A stretch of 64,000 bases of DNA from Caprella mutica (taxonomy: Eukaryota; Arthropoda; Malacostraca; Amphipoda; Caprellidae): NCBI GenBank assembly GCA_947561585.1, contig CANNZV010002599.1, positions 27,504-91,503 on the forward strand, in the 5' to 3' direction. The notes beneath the pieces were generated by a model, which saw only the letters and a list, made by a program, of their open reading frames with translations, was not told where the DNA came from and did not search any database. Position numbers and translations under genes: made by a program. Of this stretch, positions 12,201 to 20,828 are shown one piece after another. Positions within the stretch are counted from its first letter, which is position 1; each line of letters starts with the position of its first letter.

Positions 12201-12738
12201 TGGTAGTTGACAGTTAGTCACCACTGGTAATTGACTGTTAGTCACCACTGGTAGTTGACTGTTAGTCACCACTGGTAGTTGACAGTTACTCACCACTGGT
12301 AGTTGACAGTTACTCACCACTGGTAATTGACAGTTACTCACCTCTGGTAATTGAGAGTATTGTTGTCACTACCTCGCTGGTAATGGTATCTCTTCCCCAG
12401 GTTTTGAATCAGTTGCCGGACTACCACAGAAATGTTTTCAATTACCTCATAGCTTTTCTCAAGGAATTACTCGCTTTCAAAGAACACAACAAATTAGAAG
12501 CTTCTACTTTGGGTGAGTGCAATGATGCATTATCTGAAATATTTGCACAATGACTTCGTCATATTTTATCTTCATGTAATCACATTAATTCTCATTCTGG
12601 TTAATTGCAGCAATGGTATTCGGTGTTATTTTTCTACGCAATCCCCCCATTTCGAAAGATGTCTCGCAGTTGAAGATTAAAAACTCAGACCAGGACAAGC
12701 AAGCTTTTGTTGGACATTTCCTAGTCAATGATTACTGA
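6098..12738 (+). CDS. Ocrl: OCRL/INPP5B-type inositol polyphosphate 5-phosphatase, 3' seven exons
   Basis: Seven exons (6098-6282, 6408-6629, 7519-7654, 10654-11282, 11560-11761, 12401-12512, 12611-12738) join in frame through GT-AG introns to give 537 residues and a TGA stop. The product removes the 5-phosphate from PI(4,5)P2 and related lipids on endosomal and Golgi membranes. Visible in order are the second half of the catalytic domain (GNKGGV-like start, HLAAH, GDFNYRL, PAWCDRIL, SDHKPV), the ASH domain (exon four), a LIDLE clathrin-box-like motif, and the RhoGAP-like domain to the C-terminus. The arginine-finger position reads EGLFTRSG, with Thr where active RhoGAPs have Arg; OCRL and INPP5B also lack this Arg. 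The N-terminal half of the catalytic domain and any PH domain must lie upstream of the window. OCRL versus INPP5B cannot be separated with certainty, and invertebrates usually have one gene for both. Confidence 0.93.
6408..6629 (+). CDS. Ocrl: Ocrl exon B: GDFNYRL catalytic motif
   Basis: The acceptor is tctgtttcag and the donor is acaag|gtaata. It encodes HIYFFGDFNYRL, with the metal and phosphate-site Asp and Asn of the family, then a diverged linker ending NTDNWDT. The 222 bp keep the split-codon phase. Confidence 0.92.
7051..7305. repeat. 60-bp tandem repeat in an Ocrl intron
   Basis: Just over four identical 60-bp units containing agttaagaggtgcactacac and tgaactttgtgacagttagt. The lack of differences among full units indicates recent expansion. 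Confidence 0.95.
7519..7654 (+). CDS. Ocrl: Ocrl exon C: PAWCDRIL and SDHKPV motifs
   Basis: The acceptor is attatttgacag and the donor is cacag|gtgaga. It encodes KRAPAWCDRILYTG and YRSHMELRISDHKPVSSLF, the two most diagnostic signatures of the 5-phosphatase active site, and ends at a codon boundary. Sequence 7470-7518 is open in the same frame, but the family alignment and the splice acceptor place the exon start at 7519. Confidence 0.93.
7660..8434. repeat. Roughly 44-bp tandem array in an Ocrl intron, left block
   Basis: Units combine agtgatggtgagatagagcat with cactagtaagactagtgact. Two alternating variants exist, one with gagcatcact and one with agagctttgcta. The CATCACTAGT and ACTAGTGATG words are inverted relative to each other, so the array can form hairpins. 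It is interrupted by the foldback element at 8443. Confidence 0.93.
8443..9199. mobile_element. Palindromic foldback MITE, intact copy (757 bp)
   Basis: Almost the whole element is one imperfect palindrome, with a centre near 8780-8860 around ctatctgtatgtggcacctc. Both tips carry oligomers of CAATTGCTCGAA and end GGTAAATTGCTCG / CGAGCAATTTACC. It sits in the 44-bp array and is flanked by tggtgagat (8434-8442) and tggtcagat (9200-9208), an 8-9 bp target duplication with one mismatch, which suggests hAT-type mobilisation. No coding capacity. Confidence 0.88.
9209..10235. repeat. Roughly 44-bp tandem array in an Ocrl intron, right block
   Basis: Continuation of the array beyond the foldback insertion. 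Between 9280 and 9900 a larger unit of about 120-190 bp repeats several times (ggttaaataagaactttgct followed by agtatggctaatgactagt), showing local higher-order amplification. The 3' end at 9950-10235 returns to shorter units. Confidence 0.9.
10236..10653. other. Non-repetitive intron end before Ocrl exon D
   Basis: Ordinary intronic sequence ending in an eight-T tract and CAG acceptor. A phrase near 10265 (cgaactgttgtaatttgg) recurs at 13060 downstream of the gene, hinting at a small dispersed repeat. Nothing else is supported. Confidence 0.5.
10654..11282 (+). CDS. Ocrl: Ocrl exon D: ASH domain and start of RhoGAP-like domain
   Basis: The acceptor is ttttttttcag and the donor is acaag|gtacta. 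The long exon starts VKVIDKSKYRKV and covers the ASH beta-sandwich (FRIDNTGQIPVQFSFI, CKPWLTVHP). In OCRL this domain binds Rab GTPases and, with the RhoGAP part, F&H-motif adaptors. It then carries DILVLHLQGGKDFF, the LIDLE motif at 11155-11169, and LPYAVPKELWYLVDHL, the first helix of the RhoGAP-like domain. Confidence 0.93.
11560..11761 (+). CDS. Ocrl: Ocrl exon E: RhoGAP-like domain
   Basis: The acceptor is aacaacttgag, with a weak pyrimidine tract, and the donor is agta|gtgagt. It encodes SGLKKEVLEVIGCLDAGVP and SVAETLLLFLDALPEPVVP, the core RhoGAP-fold helices shared with OCRL. The phase matches the previous exon (AG|G). Confidence 0.88.
12017..12352. repeat. 24-bp tandem array in an Ocrl intron
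   Basis: About fourteen copies of a 24-bp unit built from CACCACTGGTAATTGACAGT. The unit is a multiple of three, so it gives a spurious minus-strand frame. It ends about 50 bp before exon F. Confidence 0.95.
12401..12512 (+). CDS. Ocrl: Ocrl exon F: RhoGAP-like domain
   Basis: The acceptor is tctcttccccag and the donor is ttgg|gtgagt. It encodes LNQLPDYHRNVFNYLIAFL, which aligns with the QLPRCHRNVFRYLMAFL helix of vertebrate OCRL. It ends one base into an Ala codon. Confidence 0.92.
12611..12738 (+). CDS. Ocrl: Ocrl exon G: C-terminus and stop
   Basis: The acceptor is ggttaattgcag. It encodes AMVFGVIFLRNPP, then a short tail FVGHFLVNDY and a TGA stop at 12736-12738. The end point relative to the RhoGAP fold matches the usual OCRL C-terminus, so the gene looks complete at its 3' end. 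Confidence 0.9.
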
Positions 12739-14526
12739 TGTCATTGCTACCTTATTGTTATCTACCTACACTAAAATAAGACAATTGTATATTTAAACAT
12801 TAACTAGCTAATTTATTCAAAAAACTTTCAAATATATACATATAGTTAGTATTTATAGAGTGCTCTGTGTTTTTATCTATGTTAATGTTTTAAATATAAT
12901 TATTATGCAATGTATTTGTTAAATTTAGCTGTAGCTGTAAATTTGTATAATTCGTCTGTAATTAAATAGTGTACTAGATTTCCTATGAATTCCCCCCCCC
13001 CCCCCCCCGAGACTCTATCCTGAATATGTGGAAAAAAAGGGGTGCCCCTTGTGCCCGAAACTGTTGTAATTTGGGTTATGTATTCCCTTTTGGCATTTAT
13101 ACTATGTTTATCATTTTTTTAACGCTACTTACAGTTTTAGAGGATAGCGCTAGGGTTATGTTCTTCAACTACGAGATCTTATATATGTGTTACGTAGGCT
13201 GGTAGGCGTCATTTACTATCACCTCTTCATTTTCCCCTTCTATCGGTGAGTGCAGCCACCGGTGCTTGCGTCCCTTTTTGCTGGAGATTTACCAGATGGT
13301 AAAGCATGTTTTAGGACTTTAAGAATCTCTTAGTGGAAGGCGCATTGATTTACATCTTTCTATTCATTTTAAAGACTATTTAACTAGCTATTTAGTCACA
13401 ACTATTCACAGGCTATTTAACGAGCTATTTATTTCCCACTCTTCAGACTTTGTATACAGTGTTATTTTTAAATTTCTAACAACAAGTTATATTTTAGGAG
13501 TCTTTAAATTTATTGTAGCTACATATCCAAAAGATATTTTAGATTGTGTTGTTATTTTGGATAAATTCTCTGTGCTATGCATTGGCAGTGCCGTTGTGAC
13601 GCGTTGGTAGTGCGTTGTTCTCCACTCACCTCCACCGTTTACTATGGTTAGTTCAAGTACATGTCTCTACAATATCATCAGTAGTCGCTAGCTTATCATC
13701 TCAGTGATGGTTACTTTCTTAATTAGATAACTGATGTTGAATTGTTTTTCCTTATTAATTAAATGGTTGCAGTTTTTAGTTCCACAACACTGCACTTGTT
13801 AGAGGTTCACTAATGTACTTACAAATATTTAAAGAGTAAATGAATATGGTTTAGTTCATTGGTAAAGCTTTATGGTGAATATTAGCAAAGGTATCAAATT
13901 AATAACAACTATTGGTATTGTTTTGACGTTAATGTTGTACAAGAACCACTTTAACTACTGACTTGTTAGCCAAACTCTACTCAGTGAATCACTCTCTTTG
14001 TCTGTGTGACTATAGTTTGTTAATGTCTTTGTGAGAGAGAAAGTATACTTTATTATTGTTTGAGTGTTTTGTTACAATAAATTAGGTGTAATTTAGCTAC
14101 TAAATTATACTCTCCTTTTCCCTTCTAAATGTGTGTACTGAGTTGTGATGTTAAGAACTGCCTTGTCATTGCTCTTTGCCCTCACCATTAGTATTATAAT
14201 GGCTTCCTAGTTTGATGAATTTAACCATTAGATATTTTTCTTCGACTTCATCTGTTGATTTTTTTAAATATTTTTTCATATTTTCTTCAGTATCAGTTTT
14301 TACTTATCGTGAAGTCTGTCAAATTTTCTTGAAATGCCAAAAACTGGACAATAACTTGTGTGTGAAATGTCAAAATTGTTTCTTAAATTTAATTACCTTT
14401 AGTTATATCAAGCTTTATTAATTACTGTTTACATAACAGATTTTGATGCTCTGGTTTTGTTAACTGCTTTTTAGCTTCTGTAAATAATGTATTTATTGCA
14501 CTCTGAAGTTGTTAATAACTTTGACA
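12739..14526. other. Ocrl 3' flank, no gene recognised
   Basis: AT-rich DNA with a run of about seventeen C at 12993-13009, followed by the phrase gtgccccttgtgcccgaaac. No open frame with family resemblance and no strong repeat was found. The proximal part is probably the Ocrl 3' UTR. Confidence 0.5.
12961..12966 (+). promoter_or_regulatory. Possible Ocrl polyadenylation signal (ATTAAA)
   Basis: ATTAAA lies 223 bp after the Ocrl stop, in AU-rich sequence, and is the first reasonable signal variant downstream. A 3' UTR of this size is ordinary. Transcript data would be needed to confirm it. Confidence 0.3.
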
Positions 14527-14569
14527 ATCTACATCAGTGGTTCTTGAACAGGTGTGCGCGGCGGTGCTT

Positions 14570-15378
14570 GGACAATTGCCACCCGCGGATAATTGCCACC
14601 CCCTGACAGTTGCCACCCTCTTAACTTTAAAAATGGTGATAAAATATGTATATTATTGTTGTACGATTGATTATTAATTATATATATTATAATATAAAGA
14701 AAATATTATTCGGTTTCTGAATGTGCTTTTTAAATCTTATGTTATCGACTACTTTATACCACTCCTTTAGAACGATTCAAAACTGTTTAATTCTCTTCGT
14801 CTATAATACTATAACATTTTCAGGATTTAAGATTTTAAAAACATTTGTCACAATTCTCATTATATTGTCAGGACTCTTAACTTGTAAATTTTATTACTGG
14901 GTAGTAATATAAATACCTATTGTTTTTGCCTAAATGCCTATTCTGGGCGAGATAATTTAATTCTATGTATTAATGGAATATCGTCTGCTTCAGTCTTTCG
15001 GTTGATCATATCACTGACATCAAAAGGAAATTAAATAAAAGGGACTTGAAGAAGCAGTCAGAATGGAAAGTGGCTCCACTAATAAAGTCACCTACCACCG
15101 TGAGTGACAATGCTCATAGATTCAGAAAAGCTACTCTGTGAATGCAGTCACTTAAAAAAAAAGAATGTGATGAATAGGTACACAGTAATTCGTATAAAAA
15201 CAACATATTATTTGTTATATCAACTATGGGAATAAGTAATTTTATAAAAAGAATATTAAATGTGGAATGAAATTTTTGTATACAATTAATAATTAATCGT
15301 ACAAAAATAATATACATATTTTATCACCATTTTTAAAGTTAAGAGGCCTGATAATAAATATTTGGGTGGCAATTGTCC
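14570..15378. mobile_element. Foldback MITE nested in the hAT-like element
   Basis: Terminal inverted repeats are GGACAATTGCCACCC and GGGTGGCAATTGTCC. Complementarity extends inward through cttaactttaaaaatggtga versus its reverse complement at 15321-15340. The interior is AT-rich with no open frame of note. The target duplication is not clear. Confidence 0.75.
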
Positions 15379-15421
15379 GGTCACGGTGCGTGGCACCCCT
15401 TTAGGATATGGATTGTTTATA

Positions 15422-16645
15422 CAGGGTGGGGCGTAAGTTTGGAAGCAATTTTTCAAACATTAATATAATTCTTAAAAATAAGTTCCTAAGTAGGTGATAG
15501 GGTTTGAACTATAGTAGAGACACTACATTATGAAGTGGCAGTGTTATTTTTTACAAAAATTTAGTCAATTCAAAAATGTCAGACAAAAGAGAAGCCATTA
15601 TTGCTCTACACCGTGCTGGGAAGTCAGATTCCGTCATTTCAAAGACTCTCTCAATAGCGAGATCGACTGTTTGGAAGTGTGTGAAGCGTTTTAATGAGAG
15701 AGGAGACTTGACTGATCGTCCAAGAAGTGGTAGACCACGCTCACAACGCACCAAACAACTGATAAAATTGCCCGAGAGAAGATCAGGAGGAACCCGAAAA
15801 GGTCAATGCGATTGTTAGCCAAAACAGCTAATGTGAGTCCCAGAACAATGAGAAGAGTTGTCAAAAAAGACCTAAAGATGTCCTCTTTCACCCTCCAAAA
15901 GAGACCGACTCTGTCAGAAGCTGTATAGAAAAAGAGATTGGAGAGAAGCAAAGCACTTCTGAGAGAATTGAAGTCTGGCACGGCTGGTGAAATTGTTTGG
16001 TCTGACGAAAAAATATTCAGTGGAAATGGCTCACAACCGGAGGAATGACAGTAATGGTCTGGGCCGCCGTTTCAGAAACTTGGAGATCTCCTTTAATTTT
16101 TGTGGAACAAGGCGCCAAAATCAATGCTAAATGTTATATTGAGAATAATTTGACGCCAATGTTGGAGTCAGCTAAGGATCACTTCGGTAATGACACTCTA
16201 TGGACATTTCAGCAAGACGGCGCGACTTCACATACTGCAAATGTCACTCAAAACTGGTGCCATGACCATCTTCCACGGTTTTGGTCCAAAGAAATGTGGC
16301 CTCCCTGCTCCCCAGATGTTAATCCTATGGACTTTTCGGTATGGTCCATTCTTGAATCAAAGGCCTGTGGTAAATTCCATCGCAGTGTGGATGATTTAAA
16401 GCGTTCGCTCCAGAGATCTTGGAAGGAGATTTCACAAGAACAGTTGCGTGCCGCAGTAGGAGGAGTTCGGAGGAGATGTTACCCCCCTTGTTATTAAAAA
16501 CAAGGGGGGACATTTTGAATAAATTTATCATTTTTGAATTCTTAAAACCCTTATGTAATAATACATAACTGTAAATTATTAAATATATTTTTCGTTGGAT
16601 TATAATATGCACTTTCATTTGCTTCCAAACTTACGCCCCACCCTG
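15422..16645 (+). mobile_element. Tc1/mariner element, DD37D (maT-like), inactive
   Basis: A 1,224-bp element with inverted ends CAGGGTGGGGCGTAAGTTTG and their complement (about 27 bp, essentially perfect), flanked by TA on both sides. It contains a broken mariner-type transposase on the plus strand. The catalytic spacing between the second and third Asp (codons at 16216 and 16330) is 37 residues with Asp third, the DD37D pattern of the maT group. It lies inside the hAT-like element, so it arrived later. Confidence 0.9.
15576..16497 (+). pseudogene. mariner DD37D transposase, broken
   Basis: The frame starts MSDKREAIIALHRAGKS with a helix-turn-helix (SIARSTVWKCVKRFNERG) and a DRPRSGRPRS GRPR-like hook. 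A frameshift near 15765 moves the reading to a frame encoding EKIRRNPKRS and LAKTANVSPRTMRRV. A TAG interrupts it at 15926-15928. After VWSDEKIF about 25-30 codons appear deleted near 16025, and the C-terminal catalytic half (VMVWAAVS, FQQDGATSHTA, PPCSPDVNPMDFSVW) is open to the stop at 16495-16497. At least three lesions make it non-functional. Confidence 0.88.
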
Positions 16646-17189
16646 TAGGGGGTGCATGAGATGGCTGTTGTTTATAAGTTCGGTTCTTGCTATTAATATC
16701 ATGCAGAATATACATGAAGTATATTTTCCTCAAAATGTTGCGATATGAGGTAGTTATGAAAGTATACGAATTTTCTTATATAAACACTTAATTATCATTG
16801 TGGCATTCGATAAAAAAAATATATCGAGTGTAGGATTTCTCGTTTTGTGTGCCTGTAACTTTTATTCCTTCTGTACTATAATCTAACACAATTTACTGCA
16901 TTATTATCACAAATTTTATGGGTTTCTGCAATTTCTAATAGATTTTAATTTTCCTTACATAAAAAAATAATTTTACATCATATAAATAAAACAATAATTT
17001 TCCTTACTTTTTCAATTTGCATATTTAATTCTCAAATCATAGTAACCAAATAGATTCTAATTGTAGCTGATCAATCAATTTCAATGCAAACAAATGCTCA
17101 GGGGGTGCATGAGAAGAGCAAGGGGTGCGCGAGAAAAATACTTTAAGAACCACTGATCTACATGCTTCTAAACTCATCCAAAAACAGAG

Positions 17190-17620
17190 CTATATTGTAC
17201 CTAGTTATTCTTTCATTGTACCTAGTTATTCTTTCATTGTACCTAGTTATTCTTTCATTGTACCTAGTTATTCTTTCATTGTACCTAGTTTTTCTTTCAT
17301 TGTACCTAGTTTTTCTTTCATTGTACCTAGTTCTTCTTTCATTGTACCTAGTTATTCTTTCATTGTACCTAGTTATTCTTTCATTGTACCTAGTTATTCT
17401 TTCATTGTACCTAGTTATTCTTTCATTGTACCTAGTTATTCTTTCATTGTACCTAGTTTTTCTTTCATTGTACCTAGTTATTCTTTCATTGTACCTAGTT
17501 ATTCTTTCATTGTACCTAGTTCTTCTTTCATTGTACCTAGTTTTTCTTTCATTGTACCTAGTTATTCTTTCATTGTACCTAGTTATTCTTTCATTGTACC
17601 TAGTTATTCTTTCATTGTAT
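17190..17620. repeat. 21-bp tandem array
   Basis: About twenty copies of a 21-bp unit, TTCTTTCATTGTACCTAGTT plus one base, with T/A/C variants at a single position. The unit is a multiple of three, so repeated-peptide frames run on both strands. It begins right beside the hAT target duplication. Confidence 0.95.
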
Positions 17621-17661
17621 AATAAAACACCTCTACAAAGAATTAAAATTATGTCACTATA

Positions 17662-18757
17662 CAGGGTGTCCTGAAAAAACCGATACACAATTTTCAATGG
17701 CTGTAATTCATAAACTATTAAACTTACAAAAAATTTGAAAAGCACATTTTGTTCATCAACTTTTATTCCATAGGTATCGAAACACAGTATTTTTAGTGAC
17801 CGATATCGAAAACCTGTTTGCGCACTTTTGGTTTAACTTCGAATTTTAGTATATTAAAACCATGTTTTTAATAACTTTCAACAGTTTATTAAAATTGTTT
17901 ATTAAAATGCAACCGAAAAAAAACAATCTAACTGTTCCTCCTATTGATAGTTTCAGGCGATCAGGTGGGCCATTCGATACAGGGCGATAATGCGTATGCC
18001 GAATAGCTCATATAGTTTTCCTTACGGCAACAGTTCGGAACCTGCTGAACCAACCAGGTTCGATTGATTCTGTTCTCGAAGTCTTGGAACGATTCTATTA
18101 TTTATTAGATCAAAGTATCTTGATCTAATCATTTTTGTAAAAATAAGGACAGACGATACGGCCATTGGTACCTAGTTCAATCCACACACAGACTTTTCCT
18201 TCACGATATTCTTTTTTCAAAGTTGAAAGTAGGAGGTTGGTTCTTCGGTAAATACGTGCGAACGTTATGATAATTTATTTTACCATTCAAATAAAAAGTG
18301 GTCTCATCACCAACCACATTATCGTCCACAAACCGGTCATTTCTTTGCTAAAAGCAATGAGCAAAATTCAGCGCCGAGGAAGATCGGTATTTATGTGTTT
18401 GTTTCGCTCGTACATCTTGTAAGGATGTCACTTCAAATCTAAGGTTACAAATCTGTTGAATGTAGATTTAGTAAGATGTAATCCACTTTTTATTACTATG
18501 ATTTGCAAATTTTCTGTAAGTGCTTCTTGAACAATTCGAACTGAAATAAGTGTTTTACTGAAAGTGCGCAAGCAGGTTTTTAGTATCGGTTTACTATACA
18601 GCTAAAAGAAAACCGTCGAATCGATTCATCTGATATTTTGTACTGAGATAGAAAAAATGTTGAAAAACAAAATGTGATTTTCCAATTTTTTGTAAGTCTA
18701 ATAGTTTTTGAATTACAGCTTTTGAAACTTGGGTATCGGTGTTTTTGGGACACCCTG
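17662..18757 (-). mobile_element. Tc1/mariner-like relic with long inverted repeats
   Basis: A 1,096-bp element flanked by TA, with CAGGGTGTCC termini and about 130 bp of inverted similarity at each end (shared phrases ctgtaattca, aaactatta, cttacaaaaaat, cacattttgtt). The minus strand holds fragments of a mariner-type transposase. It is unrelated in its ends to the mariner at 15422. Confidence 0.85.
17925..18345 (-). pseudogene. mariner-type transposase fragment
   Basis: Reading the minus strand from about 18335 gives DETTFYLNGKINYHNVRTY, matching the DEATFYLNGKVN block around the second region of many mariner-like transposases. Near 17945-17985 it gives EWP followed by a stop and SPE, the remains of the EWPARSPDLTPLD block. 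Frames shift between these blocks and stops are frequent, so this is a decayed gene. Confidence 0.6.
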
Positions 18758-18801
18758 TATAGAGCATACATCACTGTAGAGGAGTCAAGAGATGCATAAG
18801 C

Positions 18802-20681
18802 CAAGGTTCATAGACTATAACAGTTATGTAGGATGAAGAACTCAACAAGAAGTAATTTGAATTTTCCCAAGCTTTCAGAAATCTTCGTGATTTCCGTCTT
18901 CAGGGGTAACATTTATTTAGAAACATGCGACTTATAATCTACCTACTCGTAATCATGATACATATCCTAATTTATAATTTTTTTTTTTTAACATTTCAAT
19001 TTCAACTATGGGCACTAAAAATTTCTGAAAGCTTGGGAAAATTCAAATTACTTCTTGTTGAGTTCTTCATCCTTCATAATGCAGCAACCAAGGAGTCCTC
19101 TATTTTCTTCAATCAGACTATAACAGGTTAGACGAATTGAATAAAACAACAACTTCAAAGTGTTAATATGAACTGCATCCACCAAGTCTTCAGACAATTT
19201 TAAAAATTAATTAATATTTTTTATAAAAGTGCTATCAAAATAATTCTCCTACATGCTAGTTAGTTATTAGGTATTAAATTTTTGAATAAAATATACTTTT
19301 TTAATTTCAGAGAACCTAGTCATAATTTAACAAAGGTTAAGTTTCATTTTCTAAATCATCTCTGAAATTAAAAAGTTTATTTTATTAAAAAATAAATAAT
19401 AACTGATTAGGTAATACTTTGAAGAACTATTTTGATCAATCCCTACGAAAAAATAAATAATTTTTAAAGTTAAAGCACCTATACGGCTATACACTGTATA
19501 GGTTACAGGTACCTACCTATTAATTTTGTACACAGTAATCAGTAGGTAGGTAGGTACCTATAGGCTATAAAAATAAGTAAAATTAGTAACCTAAATAATT
19601 GTTATCGCATTGCAGTGTCATGAAACTTATGTTACAAATAATTGACATTTTATATTATTCATTTCTTATGTTATTATTACAATATTATGTGTGTAATAAT
19701 TTTTTTTTACTATACTTTTCTTGTTTTTAATGGAAAAATATTGTCTTTTTAAACAAAAAAAAAAAAAAAAAAATAATTTTAAGAACAGTAATAAAAGCTG
19801 ATGAAAATGTTAACCAGTGTTCCATCATATTTAAACTCACAAGGTGTTTGTAGCATCCTGGCATTCGGGTTTTTATCCATTAATAAGCGAAAAAATAATA
19901 ATACTGAAATATTTTCAAACCACTCGATAGATTATTAAATTTAGAAGAGTTCTAGCTATGGACCTACATTGTTAAATTTATAGTTTGAGAGATATTCAAA
20001 ACGAAACACTGCAGTTTTTTTTTTCAAAGTGTGTAGCACTCTAATTTTCGGAGTTCATTGCAGTTAGTTTATTATCCATTTGCAAGCAAAACAATAATAA
20101 TATTGGAATACTTTTATACTATTCGATAGATTATTAAGTTTAAAAGAGTTCTGGCTGTGGACCCACATTGTTAAATTTATAGTTTAGGAGATATTCAAGA
20201 CGAAAATTCTTTCCATACACTGTTGCACACTAATCACCGGAGTGAATGGTCTTTAGTTTTTCATCCATTTTTCCGCGCAAACACAATTATATTATTATAA
20301 TTTGATATCAACTGATAGATTATTAAATTTAAAAGAATTCTGAGTACGGAACTAGTATCGAAAAATGTATGGTTTAAGAGATATTTAAGACTAAATTCCT
20401 TTGCATGCACTGTTGCCCACTAATTCTCGGAGTGAATGGTCTTTAGTTTTTTATCCATTTTTCCGCGGAAACACATTTATATTATTATAGTTTTATATAT
20501 TCTTATAGATTATTAAATTTAAAAGAATTCTGAGTACGGAACCAGAATCGAAAAATGTATGGTTTTAGAGAAAACCCAATATATCTCACTGTTTCACAAC
20601 TCATTTTTCAAAAACTGTCACATCGTACCTCTGGCATTTTTTTTTCCAGACTGGTTAACCTGTTATAGTCTATGAACCTTG
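18802..20681. mobile_element. hAT-like non-coding element (1.88 kb)
   Basis: Inverted ends of 22 bp start CAAGGTTCATAGACTATAAC and end in the exact complement. An 8-bp duplication, gcataagc, lies at 18794-18801 and 20682-20689. Inside are a roughly 55-bp inverted pair (18831-18884 and 19018-19078, around caagaagtaatttgaatttt) and a four-copy 190-bp repeat. No transposase is visible, so it must depend on an enzyme from elsewhere. Confidence 0.85.
19815..20590. repeat. Four degenerate copies of a 190-bp repeat inside the hAT-like element
   Basis: The phrase ttatccattt/a followed by gataga ttattaaattt and gttctgg/gagta recurs starting near 19868, 20066, 20253 and 20444, giving spacings of 198, 187 and 191 bp. 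Copies three and four are closest. A run of eighteen or more A at about 19755-19773 precedes the block. Confidence 0.75.
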
Positions 20682-20828
20682 GCATAAGCCATTCTAATGC
20701 AGACTAAAGAAATTATGTTCACTCTTGAGGACTACTAATCAGGATGATTCACTATACAGGAGTTCATTATAGAGGAGTTCTACTGTACTTAAATTTTACT
20801 TCCATTTTGTGCTGAATATTTTCTATTT

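Larger units (their letters stand above)
14535..17155. mobile_element. hAT-like element carrying two nested insertions
   Basis: The ends read CAGTGGTTCTTGAAC and TACTTTAAGAACCACTG and are flanked by a perfect 8-bp duplication, atctacat at 14527-14534 and 17156-17163. That is diagnostic of hAT-type transposition. Removing the MITE at 14570-15378 and the mariner at 15422-16645 leaves about 0.6 kb of non-coding sequence related to the element at 4419-5138 (shared phrases ctcgcgcacccc, ggctgttgtttataa, ttctcaaatcatagt). It is therefore non-autonomous and served as landing site for later elements. Confidence 0.88.

Noticed and set aside
11973..12341. Minus-strand frame over the 24-bp array in an Ocrl intron
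   Set aside because: Repeat-derived and antisense to a clear gene.
17125..17745. Three overlapping 165-195 codon frames over the 21-bp array
   Set aside because: Same artefact: low-complexity repeats open on both strands.
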